Below are positions 35,209 through 43,730 of a DNA stretch of 64,000 nucleotides, piece by piece. Position numbers and translations under genes: made by a program. Source of the DNA: JAWRCU01 sp033542235 (GTDB taxonomy: Bacteria; Pseudomonadota; Alphaproteobacteria; Rhizobiales; Rhizobiaceae); the NCBI RefSeq assembly GCF_033542235.1, contig NZ_JAWRCU010000006.1, positions 310,001-374,000 of the forward strand, given 5' to 3'. Numbering within the stretch: the stretch's first letter is position 1; each line of letters begins with the position of its first letter. A model generated the notes under the pieces. That model ran no database searches and was not told the DNA's origin. It was given only the letters and a program-made list of their open reading frames with translations.

Positions 35209-36477
35209 ATGATGCCCGAAGACAGTCTTCTTGATCACGCGCTCGTCCGCCTGGACGAGGCAGCCGCCCATGTCAGCATCGACCCGGATGTGATCGAGAA
35301 ACTGAAATACGCGCGAGAAACCACCAAGGCGCGTCTCATGATCCGCATGGATGATGGATCGCGAAAATCCTTCCTCGCCTGGCGCTGCCGCTACGACGAC
35401 ACGCGCGGCCCGACCAAGGGCGGTATCCGCTTCCATCCGGATTCCACGATCGACGAAGTGGAGACCCTGGCCTTCTGGATGACCTTCAAATGCGCAGTGA
35501 TGAACTTGCCCTATGGCGGCGGCAAGGGCGCCGTGCAGGTCGATCCGCGCAAGCTTTCCAAGGCCGAACTGGAGCGGCTGTCGCGGGCCTACATCCAGGC
35601 GTTTGCCCGGATCATCGGGCCGGATCGCGATATTCCCGCGCCTGACGTCTACACCAATTCGATGATCATGGGCTGGATGGCCGATGAATATGCCCAGATC
35701 GTCGGCCAGGCCGAGCCTGCTGTCATCACCGGCAAGCCGATCGCGCTGGGCGGCTCGCTCGGGCGTGGCGACGCGACCGCGCGCGGCGGCTATTATCTGG
35801 TCCGCCATCTGGCTGAGGAGCTTGGCCTCAGCAGGACGCTGCGGGTAGCCGTGCAAGGTTTCGGCAATGCGGGACAGCATATCGCGAGCTTGCTCGCGGC
35901 GGACGGTCACAAGATCGTCGCCGTTTCGGACTCGGCAGGCGCAGTCAAGTCGGATGCCGGCCTCAATATCGAGATGCTGCTCGATGCGAAGTCCAAGGGC
36001 CGATCCGTGGAGACCACCGTCGGCCAGGATGGGCATGAAGCCCTGTCTCCCGATGCACTCGTCGGCGTCACTTGCGACCTGCTCGTGCCGGCTGCACTGG
36101 AAAACATGATCGACGAGAAGAACGCCGCCTCGGTCAAGGCCAAGTTGGTGCTGGAACTGGCGAATGGTCCGGTTACGCCGGAAGCGGACGCCATCCTGGC
36201 GAGCAACGGCGTCGTGGTCCTCCCCGACATTCTGGCCAATGCCGGCGGTGTGACCGTGTCCTATTTCGAATGGGTGCAGAACCGGCAGGGCTACTACTGG
36301 CCCTTGGAGGAAATCCACGAGCGGCTGCGCGCCATCATGGAGCGCGAGGGCCGCGCGATCTGGAACATCTCGCGCGTCAAGGACGTCACGATGCGCACGG
36401 CCGCCTATGTCCATGCGCTGGGCCGCCTCGCCGAGGCAATCGAGGCGCATGGCACGCAGAGCTTCTTCGTAAGCTGA
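35209..36477 (+). CDS. gdhA: Glu/Leu/Phe/Val dehydrogenase (glutamate dehydrogenase)
   Basis: 422 residues. The substrate domain has RGPTKGGIRFHP, WMTFKCAVMNLPYGGGKGAV with Lys94 and the catalytic-site Lys106, and the Asp of DIPAPDVYTN. The NAD(P) domain shows VAVQGFGNAGQHIASLL and, near the end, ELANGPVTPEAD and LPDILANAGGVTVSYFEW. It interconverts glutamate and 2-oxoglutarate in the cytoplasm; length and motifs fit the hexameric NAD type. It is a single gene 136 bases after ctaD. Confidence 0.93.
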   Translation: MMPEDSLLDHALVRLDEAAAHVSIDPDVIEKLKYARETTKARLMIRMDDGSRKSFLAWRCRYDDTRGPTKGGIRFHPDSTIDEVETLAFWMTFKCAVMNLPYGGGKGAVQVDPRKLSKAELERLSRAYIQAFARIIGPDRDIPAPDVYTNSMIMGWMADEYAQIVGQAEPAVITGKPIALGGSLGRGDATARGGYYLVRHLAEELGLSRTLRVAVQGFGNAGQHIASLLAADGHKIVAVSDSAGAVKSDAGLNIEMLLDAKSKGRSVETTVGQDGHEALSPDALVGVTCDLLVPAALENMIDEKNAASVKAKLVLELANGPVTPEADAILASNGVVVLPDILANAGGVTVSYFEWVQNRQGYYWPLEEIHERLRAIMEREGRAIWNISRVKDVTMRTAAYVHALGRLAEAIEAHGTQSFFVS

Positions 36478-36485
36478 AGTCGGCG

Positions 36486-36509
36486 GGCTCTCGCCAGATG
36501 GCGGGAGCC
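36486..36509. terminator. Hairpin between gdhA and the autotransporter gene
   Basis: GGCTCTCGCC-agat-GGCGGGAGCC, a 10-bp stem with one G-T wobble, located between two convergent genes eight bases after the gdhA stop. It can serve as terminator in both directions; there is no clear T run. Confidence 0.55.
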
Positions 36510-36550
36510 GTAGATGAAGAGCCGGGAAATAGCCGCGCCACGACGTCGGT

Positions 36551-39500
36551 TCAAAACTTCACGTTGAAATTGGAGCGGACGGACTGGTCAGAAAGGCCGG
36601 GGCCGAACTGGCCGCCATAAGAGAAGCCGAGGGTTGCGGCCCGGGACAGCGCAATATCCAGACCGGCTTCGGCCACGGCCACGTCCCGCGTAAAAGGCAC
36701 GCCGCCGACAGTGAAAGCGTCACCGCCGGCAAAATACAATGTGGCGAGCGGGGTGAGATCGCCAAAGGCATGGCGCCAGCCGACCATGCCCCTGGCGGTG
36801 ACCGCGGCCCCGTTCAGGTCGAAGCTGCTCGAAGCACGCAGGCCGATCGTGGTGAAGGTCGCGTCGGTGTTCGCCGAAGCGCCGCTCAGCGCCGCGGCTC
36901 CGCCCTGTTCCGTGAAGCCGTCCGTATGCAGGTTCACATAGGCCAGATTGGCGAAGGGCTCGAACCGGGCCGCGCCAAGCTTGACGCCATATCCCAACTC
37001 GCCGAAGGCTTGTGCGGTGCCAGCCCTCTGGTCGCCCTTCAGGCTGTCGCCGAAGCCCGGGAACGCAACGCTGCGGCTCGTCGAAATGTCATGCCAAGTG
37101 TAGGCCGCGCCGGTGCGGAAGGCGAGATCGCCCAACTGCGTGCCGCCATAGAAGCCGACATGGTAATTGTCGCTCGAGCCCGAAGAATGGCGCTCCTTCA
37201 CGTCGAAGCTCGAGCGGCTAAAGCCCGCCACCGCGCCGAAGCGCCAAGTGTCGAAGACCGGCGCATCCGCGCCGACGAAGAAGCCGCTGGTCCAGCGGCT
37301 GAGACGCGCGGCATTGCCATCGCCATCCGTGTGGCCCCAGGAGCCGAGCGCCTCACCCCAAACCGCGAAGTCATCAGTATTGGCCGCTGCCAGGCGCGGC
37401 TTACCGCGCTCATAGGTCACGACCGTGCCGCCGGCGGAACCCGCCTCGCCGAAAGCGGAACGGATGCGGTCGTCGACGGCGTTGCGGATGAAGCGGCTGT
37501 CCTCCATCAGTAACGTGCGCGCCGAAGCGTGGATCTCCCCCGAGAGCTGGTCGAAGGCGTAGCGGGCCTGGCTGGCTGACAGGTTTGCCACTGCATTGTA
37601 GAGCGGATTGCCGAAGCCAAGGCTCTCGACCCCGCCGCCGGTAGCGACCTGGTCCGGCGTGATGCCTGCGTCGACAAAGCTGGTGTTGTTGCGCCTCAAC
37701 GTCAGATAGACGTTGTTGGCGTCATAGTTCAGCGTCGGATCGAGGAAGGCGAGGTTCGAGCTCACACCGTCAAACGTGCCGCTAAGCCCGCCATTGGCGC
37801 TCAGGATCGTGTAATGGGTCGAGGCTGCGTAGTTGCCTATGCCGGCCAGCACCTTGACCGAGCCGCCGTCAATTCTGGCCGTCCCGCTCGCATTGATGCG
37901 GTCGCCTTGCCCCGCCGCGTTCACCTCCACCTCGTAGATCGAACCCGGAATGAACGCGATGCCGGCGACGTTGAGCGTGCCGATCGAGTTGCCGGGCGCC
38001 ACCGTACCCAATACAGTGGTGCTGCCGACTGTTCCGGTCCCTTGCAGGCGACCGCCCCGGAGCAGATCGACCGTTCCACCAAGCAATCCATCGACTGCAA
38101 GACTGCCTGCGGCGATCGAGGTCGTACCGGTGAATGCAGCTGCATTCCCGCTCAGCCGGAGCAGGCCGGCGCCGGTTTTGAGGAAGCTGCCACTTCCCGA
38201 CAAGGTACCCCCATAGGCCGCCTCCGTGGCCTGGTCGAAGGTCAGGGACGCGCCAGCTCCGATCGCCGCATTGCCGCCGAACCGCTCGGCCGAGGACATC
38301 ACCCCGCCGGCTTCGATCGTCCAGTCCAGTGAGGATGTTCCGGCGAGGGTCAGATTGCCCGCGCCGCGTTTGACCATCAGGCCGCGCCCACCATTGAGCG
38401 CCGTGATGTCACCGGCGAAGCGAGCGTCGCTCTGTTGATCGATAATGACGGTCCCCGCGTTGCCAATATGGCCCGAGATCGAACCGGCGCTGCCGATCAG
38501 CGTGCCGTTCCGGACGATCGTGTCACCATAGGCGTTGGCCGTATTATCGAGCCGCAGCGTACCAGAGCCGCTCTTCACGAAATTGCCGCCGCCGCTGACG
38601 GTTCCCGCCAGGCCGAGTTCGGTGTTCGCGGCGACATCGAAGCGTCCATCCTGCATCAATGTGATCGCGCGGCTGGTATCGAACGAGTCGGTGTTTGCGA
38701 GCATCCCGCCCTTGAAGGTCAGTCCACCGGTCGCTGCACCCAGGTTGGCGTCGCGTGCAACCTGGAGCGTGCCGGTCCGGATCTCGGCGCCGCCCGTGTA
38801 GCTGTTGTCGCCGTCCAGAATCAGCGTGCCGTGATCGGTCTTGACCAGCTTGCTGGTGCCGGTGAGTTCGGAGGCGATTGTTGCCGTCATGCCCGATCCA
38901 GCCGCCGAGCCGTCGCCGACGCGAACGATGCTCTCGCCGCCTGCTCCCTGAAGCGTGATGGGATCGCCCGTGATACGGTAGCCGTCGGTGCTGAACTGCA
39001 AGCCCGTGACGCCGATCGCGCCGGCAGAATCATCCACGTCCACCGTGCCGGCCGCGCCTTGGAAGACCGCAAAGGTTGGACTGGGCTGGAGCGGGCCGTT
39101 CACGGAACCATCGGCGGTCGTCCAGTTGCGACCATCAGCGCGCCAGACGCCGGAGCCCCCGTTGATGACGCCGTTGTCGTACAACGCCGTGTTGCCGCCA
39201 TCCCAAAAGCCGAGCGTGGCGCCGACGCTCGAAATAAGGTTCACCTGTCCCCTGACCGAAGTCTGGATCTCGAGGTTATCCGCCGTCGCACCGTTGGGCG
39301 CCGAGCCGATCGTCAATCCGCCGCCGAGCAGGCTGCCGCCATAGTCGAACAAGCGATAGACGCCGACCCCAAATCCGCCCTGATCGGTGATGTGGAGCGC
39401 ACCGTTGAGCGTCAGGTTGCTGCCGACGTCGAACAGCGCCCAGCCCGACGCTCCCCCGAGCGCAACATTGACCGTGCTGCCGGGCGCGAGCGTCAGATCG

Positions 39501-41806
39501 CCGTCGACTGTCAGCGTGCGGCCCTGAGTCCCGGCAAGAACGCCGCCTGCATTGATCCGAGTGGCGCCGACCCTGCCGGCGCCCGTCAGGGTGGCGCCGT
39601 TCTGGACGGTGGTGAGGTTCGAGCTTGCGATCGATCCGTCCACCTCGAGCGTGCCCGCTGCAACAGTAGTCGCACCGCTATAGCTGTTCTGCCCGATCAG
39701 GATCAAAGTCCCGGTTCCGGCCTTCACCACATCGCCGGGCGAGCCGCCATCGGCGATGACCCCCGAGATCGTGCTGACATTGCCGCCATTGATGGTGAAG
39801 GTCGGATCGCCGGAAACGGTAACGGCGTTGGCCAAGGTAAGACCGTTGCCTGTGAAGATCAGCTCGGTGCCGTTGGCCATTGCGAGCGTCCCACTGCCGA
39901 GCGCAGCGCTCGCGCCAACCGCAAGCGCGCCGGCCGTGAGTGTGGTACCGCCGGTATAGCCGTTGGTACCGGTCAGCGCCTGAGTCCCGCTGCCGATCTT
40001 GGTCAGGCCGCCGCGGCCGGAGAGCGTGCCCGCAAAGCTCGTCGAGGTGCCGTCGGCGCCGGTCGTCAGGATTGCGGAACCGAGCGTGACATTGCCCGCA
40101 CCGGCGAGCGAGCCTACGGTTTGGTTCAAGCCGTTGAGGTCAAGTATCGCATTCGAGGCCACTGTCACCTTGGTGTTCTGGCCGAAAGCCCCCGTCGCGC
40201 CCGCGCGCAAGGTTCCGGAGGCCACCGTGGTCACGCCCGTATACGTATTGGTCCCAGCGAGGATCAACGTACCTTCGCCAAGCTTGGTGAGTGAACCGCT
40301 TCCGCCGAGGTCCTGGCTCAACGTGAACGCGTTCAACGAATGGGCAATGTCGAAGCCGCCGCCATGGGCGCCCCAATTGACCGTGCGCGCAGTAGAGGAA
40401 AAAGAGGTTCCGGTGACCTGCAACGTGCCGCCGTCGAACGTCAGGGCACTAGAGGCCGCGCCGAGATTGCTGTCCGACGCAACCGACAGCGAGCCCCCCG
40501 TGAGCGTCGTACCGCCGGAATAGCTATTGACTGCCGAGAGCGTCATGGCGCCGCTGCCGCTCTTGATGAGCCTGCCGGTGCCTGTGATGGCATTCGCGAC
40601 CACCGTATCGTTGGACTGATCGAACGTCAGCGAGCCGGTCACGCCGACATCCCCGGTCAATCCCGACACCGGACCGGTCAAGTGCAACGTGTTGAAGCCC
40701 CCCGTAAAGGTGATGGCATTCGCGCGCGTCACCCCGTCGGCACCAAGACCTCCAACGATGCTGCCGCTCGAACCGATCGTGACGGTCAGATTTTGACCGA
40801 CCAGACCGCCACCGCCGCTGCCACGAGTGCCGCGGGGCGCGCCGACGCCCAAGTGCCCGCCGGCACCGCCCTGGACGATGCCGTTGACAGTGATGGTTGC
40901 CGCGCTGATGTTTGCAAGCAGAACCCCGATACCGCCGTCGCCTCCGCTGCCTGCCATCATATTGGAGCCGCCGTTACCTCCCGCACCGGCCAGCACCCGG
41001 CTGTTGATGGTGACGATCGCCTCGCCGGACGTCGTCAGAACCAGTGCGGCCCCACCATTGCCGCCCTTGCCTCCGTCGACGGCAAAGGTGACCGCATCGC
41101 CTCCCCTGCCGCCAGCTCCGCCTTGGACCCGAGCGTCGATCGTGACCGTCGCCGCGCCGGACGCCGTGAGCAACAATCCGATACCGCCGCTGCCACCATT
41201 GCCGCCTTGGCCGCTCGCCTCGCCACCGGCGCCGCCGGCGCCACCGCGGACATTGTCGGTGAGCGCACCGAGATCGCCCGAGCCCGTAACGACAGCCCCG
41301 TAGCCCCCGGCGCCACCCCCACCGCCATATGGGCTCACCGTGTTGCCAGAACCGCCGGCGCCGCCAGAACCGCCTGTCACCATGGATGTCGGCAGCGTAT
41401 CGCCCATGAAACCATGGGCGCCACCACCACCGCCGGCGCCGGTGCCGTTCCCCCCGGCAGCGCCCCGCAGGTCAGTGGCGTTGCCGCCTGCTCCTCCCTT
41501 CGCGCCGGAATAGCCTGATCCGCCCTGTCCGCCGGTTTGTCCTGCGCCACCACCTCCACCGGTACCAGCGCCACTACTGCCGCTACCGCCCGCGCCGGCA
41601 GGGTCGTCAATGCCACCGGTTCCACCACGCCCCCCCGAACCACCATCGGCGAGCGCGGTCGACATCGGCACCGTGCAAAATGTGCAAACAGACAGGGCGA
41701 TTGTGGCGAGAACGGTTGTCGGGCGAAGAGGCCCGGCATGGCACCATTTGAGCGAACGATGGCGTTGGCCTTTGCTTACGCCGGATGGCAGACTGCAAAT
41801 CATCAT
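36551..41806 (-). CDS. Large autotransporter adhesin-like protein with Gly-rich passenger
   Basis: 1751 residues from ATG 41806 (start uncertain; the open frame reaches 42172 but the extra residues look non-coding). A long signal peptide (basic to residue 30, TVLATIALSVCTFC core, cleavage after ALA-53) precedes about 250 residues of GGxGGxGG repeats, then a beta-helix passenger of PATR-type repeats (GSGTLTKLGEGTLILAGTNT-like units with Y(T/S)GGT(T)). The C-terminal 270 residues form an autotransporter barrel (VWGEALGSWGHTDGDG to a terminal NFNVKF with the final Phe). It is secreted through the outer membrane and displayed or released as a surface protein. Confidence 0.88.
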   Translation of the reverse strand: MMICSLPSGVSKGQRHRSLKWCHAGPLRPTTVLATIALSVCTFCTVPMSTALADGGSGGRGGTGGIDDPAGAGGSGSSGAGTGGGGGAGQTGGQGGSGYSGAKGGAGGNATDLRGAAGGNGTGAGGGGGAHGFMGDTLPTSMVTGGSGGAGGSGNTVSPYGGGGGAGGYGAVVTGSGDLGALTDNVRGGAGGAGGEASGQGGNGGSGGIGLLLTASGAATVTIDARVQGGAGGRGGDAVTFAVDGGKGGNGGAALVLTTSGEAIVTINSRVLAGAGGNGGSNMMAGSGGDGGIGVLLANISAATITVNGIVQGGAGGHLGVGAPRGTRGSGGGGLVGQNLTVTIGSSGSIVGGLGADGVTRANAITFTGGFNTLHLTGPVSGLTGDVGVTGSLTFDQSNDTVVANAITGTGRLIKSGSGAMTLSAVNSYSGGTTLTGGSLSVASDSNLGAASSALTFDGGTLQVTGTSFSSTARTVNWGAHGGGFDIAHSLNAFTLSQDLGGSGSLTKLGEGTLILAGTNTYTGVTTVASGTLRAGATGAFGQNTKVTVASNAILDLNGLNQTVGSLAGAGNVTLGSAILTTGADGTSTSFAGTLSGRGGLTKIGSGTQALTGTNGYTGGTTLTAGALAVGASAALGSGTLAMANGTELIFTGNGLTLANAVTVSGDPTFTINGGNVSTISGVIADGGSPGDVVKAGTGTLILIGQNSYSGATTVAAGTLEVDGSIASSNLTTVQNGATLTGAGRVGATRINAGGVLAGTQGRTLTVDGDLTLAPGSTVNVALGGASGWALFDVGSNLTLNGALHITDQGGFGVGVYRLFDYGGSLLGGGLTIGSAPNGATADNLEIQTSVRGQVNLISSVGATLGFWDGGNTALYDNGVINGGSGVWRADGRNWTTADGSVNGPLQPSPTFAVFQGAAGTVDVDDSAGAIGVTGLQFSTDGYRITGDPITLQGAGGESIVRVGDGSAAGSGMTATIASELTGTSKLVKTDHGTLILDGDNSYTGGAEIRTGTLQVARDANLGAATGGLTFKGGMLANTDSFDTSRAITLMQDGRFDVAANTELGLAGTVSGGGNFVKSGSGTLRLDNTANAYGDTIVRNGTLIGSAGSISGHIGNAGTVIIDQQSDARFAGDITALNGGRGLMVKRGAGNLTLAGTSSLDWTIEAGGVMSSAERFGGNAAIGAGASLTFDQATEAAYGGTLSGSGSFLKTGAGLLRLSGNAAAFTGTTSIAAGSLAVDGLLGGTVDLLRGGRLQGTGTVGSTTVLGTVAPGNSIGTLNVAGIAFIPGSIYEVEVNAAGQGDRINASGTARIDGGSVKVLAGIGNYAASTHYTILSANGGLSGTFDGVSSNLAFLDPTLNYDANNVYLTLRRNNTSFVDAGITPDQVATGGGVESLGFGNPLYNAVANLSASQARYAFDQLSGEIHASARTLLMEDSRFIRNAVDDRIRSAFGEAGSAGGTVVTYERGKPRLAAANTDDFAVWGEALGSWGHTDGDGNAARLSRWTSGFFVGADAPVFDTWRFGAVAGFSRSSFDVKERHSSGSSDNYHVGFYGGTQLGDLAFRTGAAYTWHDISTSRSVAFPGFGDSLKGDQRAGTAQAFGELGYGVKLGAARFEPFANLAYVNLHTDGFTEQGGAAALSGASANTDATFTTIGLRASSSFDLNGAAVTARGMVGWRHAFGDLTPLATLYFAGGDAFTVGGVPFTRDVAVAEAGLDIALSRAATLGFSYGGQFGPGLSDQSVRSNFNVKF

Positions 41807-42153
41807 CAGCAAGCCGGAGGTGTCTTGCCCGACGTCGATGTCATGCTGCTCAAAACCACACCCCCGCACGCCGCAGCCGCCACCGCTTCGCCGTCGCGGC
41901 CGCGGACCTGACGTTGTCATCGTTGAATATTGATCCGTCGCGATGCCGAAGGCCGCGGTGCCTCCGGGTCGATCGACTTCGGCCCCCATATCAACGCGGT
42001 CGCAAATGATCACGCGGTCTCGGCGGGCGACCTTGAAATGTTGCCTGCCGTGCAAGACCGGTAACGTTCCATGCAAGAACAAGGACCCAGCCGCGGTTCC
42101 ACGGCCGATGGAAACAAGGTCTTCGTTGGGCCGCCTTCGTGCGAGGCTGTTGC
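41807..42153. other. Upstream region of the autotransporter gene
   Basis: About 350 bases between the chosen start and the repeat element. A reverse-strand frame is open through it in phase with the autotransporter, but its Arg/Pro-rich product has no recognisable domain and precedes the signal peptide, so translation of it is doubtful. It probably carries the promoter and leader; no clear motif seen. Confidence 0.4.
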
Positions 42154-42237
42154 TAGAGCGGCGTGAGTTCAAATTGAACCGCCACGCCGCTCTATCTCTT
42201 TGTTTCGCATCGGAATTCTTACTTTTCGGTCCGATGC
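42154..42237. repeat. Rhizobial intergenic palindromic repeat (two stem-loops)
   Basis: First stem: TAGAGCGGCGTG (42154-42165) pairs with CACGCCGCTCTA (42183-42194), with a nested GTTCAA-A-TTGAAC. Second stem: GCATCGGA (42207-42214) pairs with TCCGATGC (42230-42237). The right half carries TTTTCGGTCCGATGC, the motif of widespread rhizobial extragenic elements and again seen at 46614-46627. It lies directly after the AraC stop and may act as its terminator. Confidence 0.7.
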
Positions 42238-42238
42238 T

Positions 42239-43249
42239 CTAGCGCAGCCGCTGGATCCAGGACCACCAATCGTCCGCCCGCGCGTGGGGCGCAGGGTGCC
42301 CTTCGCCGTGGGCGGCCAGGCTGCGCACCTCGCGTGCGGTCATGCCGATATGCCGCCGGAAGGCGCGGCTGAAGCTCTTGGAGTTGGTGAAGCCGTACGC
42401 CTCGGCGATCTGAGCGACGTTGCGGTGGCGCTGCGCCGGGTCAGCGAGCGCGTTGCGGCACGCTTGCAGCCGCTGCTGCAGAACATAGCTGGCGAAGCCG
42501 TCGAACGGTTCGAACAGATAATAGAGCTTGCGCCGCGAGATGCCGAACGCCGCCGCAACGCTGTCGGCCGACAGGCCGGGGTCGCCGAGGTGGAGTTCGA
42601 TGTGGCGCGAAATGGCGCCGAGCAGCGAAGAGACGACGCCCTGCCGGCCCTCCTCGCGCACGCTGCCGTTGATGGCGGTGGCGGCAAGCTGCAGCGTCGG
42701 CGCCACCAGCGCCTCGGCATCCTGCGGCTGCAATTGCGGCGCGCTTTGAAACAGCGCCTCGAGGTGGCCGTGCAGCAGCCGCACCAGCGGGTCGCTGCCC
42801 GATACCACGCGCATGTTGTGGTTGTCCGCTGTGGCAAGCAGCGGCGTCAGCAGCCGGCGCGGGACCACAAGGTTGAGGTTGCGAAAATCGGTCGCGGCCG
42901 CGGCCTGCGGCTGGGCGAGGTCCGATATCCAGAGGTCGCCGGGCCGGGTCCGCTCGCCCGCGCCGCCATCGCGCCGGCCGCAGCTTCCCTCAGTGTAGAA
43001 TTGCAGCAGCAGGTGGTCGAGGCCGTCGCGGCTGATGCGCCGCGCAGAACGGTCGAAGGTCTGCGCGACCGTGCGGCAGCTTCCCAGCACGAGTTCACCG
43101 AGTTGGAAACCTTCGACGGTGGCCCGGAAGCCGTTCTCCGGCGCTTGGTGCAGGCGGATGTCGAACATGACGCCGACCCTGTCCTGCCAGACGGCGGCCG
43201 CCTCCCTTGCGCAAAGGCCTGCGGTATCGAGCACGGAGCGGGGCAGCAT
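42239..43249 (-). CDS. AraC-family transcriptional regulator
   Basis: 336 residues if started at ATG 43249; the open frame reaches 43645, but that extension encodes a dehydratase remnant (see 43525-43725) and is not part of this protein. The N-terminal half is an AraC-binding-2-like domain (RISRDGLDHLLLQFYTEGS, GDLWISDLAQP). The C-terminal HTH_18 has both helix pairs: LSADSVAAAFGISRRKLYYL and VAQIAEAYGFTNSKSFSRAF, then RRHIGMTAREVR. No ribosome site is convincing. Target genes are unknown; the neighbouring arabinonate-dehydratase and SDR genes or the autotransporter are candidates. Confidence 0.8.
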   Translation of the reverse strand: MLPRSVLDTAGLCAREAAAVWQDRVGVMFDIRLHQAPENGFRATVEGFQLGELVLGSCRTVAQTFDRSARRISRDGLDHLLLQFYTEGSCGRRDGGAGERTRPGDLWISDLAQPQAAAATDFRNLNLVVPRRLLTPLLATADNHNMRVVSGSDPLVRLLHGHLEALFQSAPQLQPQDAEALVAPTLQLAATAINGSVREEGRQGVVSSLLGAISRHIELHLGDPGLSADSVAAAFGISRRKLYYLFEPFDGFASYVLQQRLQACRNALADPAQRHRNVAQIAEAYGFTNSKSFSRAFRRHIGMTAREVRSLAAHGEGHPAPHARADDWWSWIQRLR

Positions 43250-43369
43250 CAGGATATCGTGGTCGTCAATTACAAGGAGTCTGTAGGAGGAGCTTGGCAG
43301 AACGCTGAGGAGCGTTCGCAGCGCGGATCGGCCACTATTTATAGTATGACAGGATCCTGGCAATCCGGG

Positions 43370-43536
43370 ATGAAGGCAATGCGCACGGCCGAGATTCGAT
43401 CTGCGAGAAGCGGCAATGTGATGTGAGGATAGCCCATCAGGTGGTGGGTCAGGGCTCACTCGACCTCGTATTCGTGCCGAGCTTCCTGTCCAATCTGGAC
43501 GTCCTGCCGGAGGAGCCGAAATATGGACCGCATTGA
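43370..43536 (+). pseudogene. Remnant of an alpha/beta-hydrolase gene (cyclase-associated type), frameshifted
   Basis: On the + strand, frame 1 reads MRTAEIRSARSGNV and stops; one base over, the reading continues RIAHQVVGQGSLDLVFVPSF and LSNLDVLPEEPKYG, then stops. Together this matches the start of hydrolases that begin IRYARSGD-V-IAYQVVG-GPLDLVFVPGF and are often fused to adenylate cyclase domains. Only about 55 codons remain and they are split by a frameshift, so the gene is dead. Confidence 0.6.
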
Positions 43537-43725
43537 CCTGCTGGTTGTAGACCTGCATGGCGCGCCTTTCGGCAGGCGGCACTGACGTGAGCCCGCGTCC
43601 CGCTCTGTCCTGTTGAACCAGCAACGCCAGCCGGCGCTCCCGCACGCTCAGGTGGATTATTTCACCGTTGCGGACCAGCGCGGACGGCCCGCCAGCGGCG
43701 GAATTCCGGCGAGATATGCAGGACG
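43525..43725 (-). pseudogene. Remnant of a second IlvD/Edd dehydratase (C-terminal part), frameshifted
   Basis: Reverse strand 43721-43704 reads LHISPE, and after a shift of frame AAGGPSALVRNGEIIHLSVR, then ERRLALLV. The intact dehydratase next door reads ILHVCPESRVGGPLALVRTG and DLIRLDTDARSLDLLI at the same place, so this is the tail of a paralogue. It lies just downstream of the intact gene. The second part is in frame with the AraC gene and gives it a false 130-residue N-terminal extension. Confidence 0.65.
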
Positions 43726-43730
43726 GAGCT

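Noticed and set aside
38435..40294. 619-codon open frame on the + strand opposite the autotransporter
   Set aside because: Low-complexity, Arg/Ala-rich translation with no known motif; the opposite strand has signal peptide, passenger repeats and barrel.
38000..41500. Repeated GGC/GGT-rich and Y(T/S)GGT units as a possible CRISPR or satellite array
   Set aside because: Units are imperfect, in frame and explained by autotransporter passenger and Gly-rich coding repeats; no constant repeat-spacer structure.
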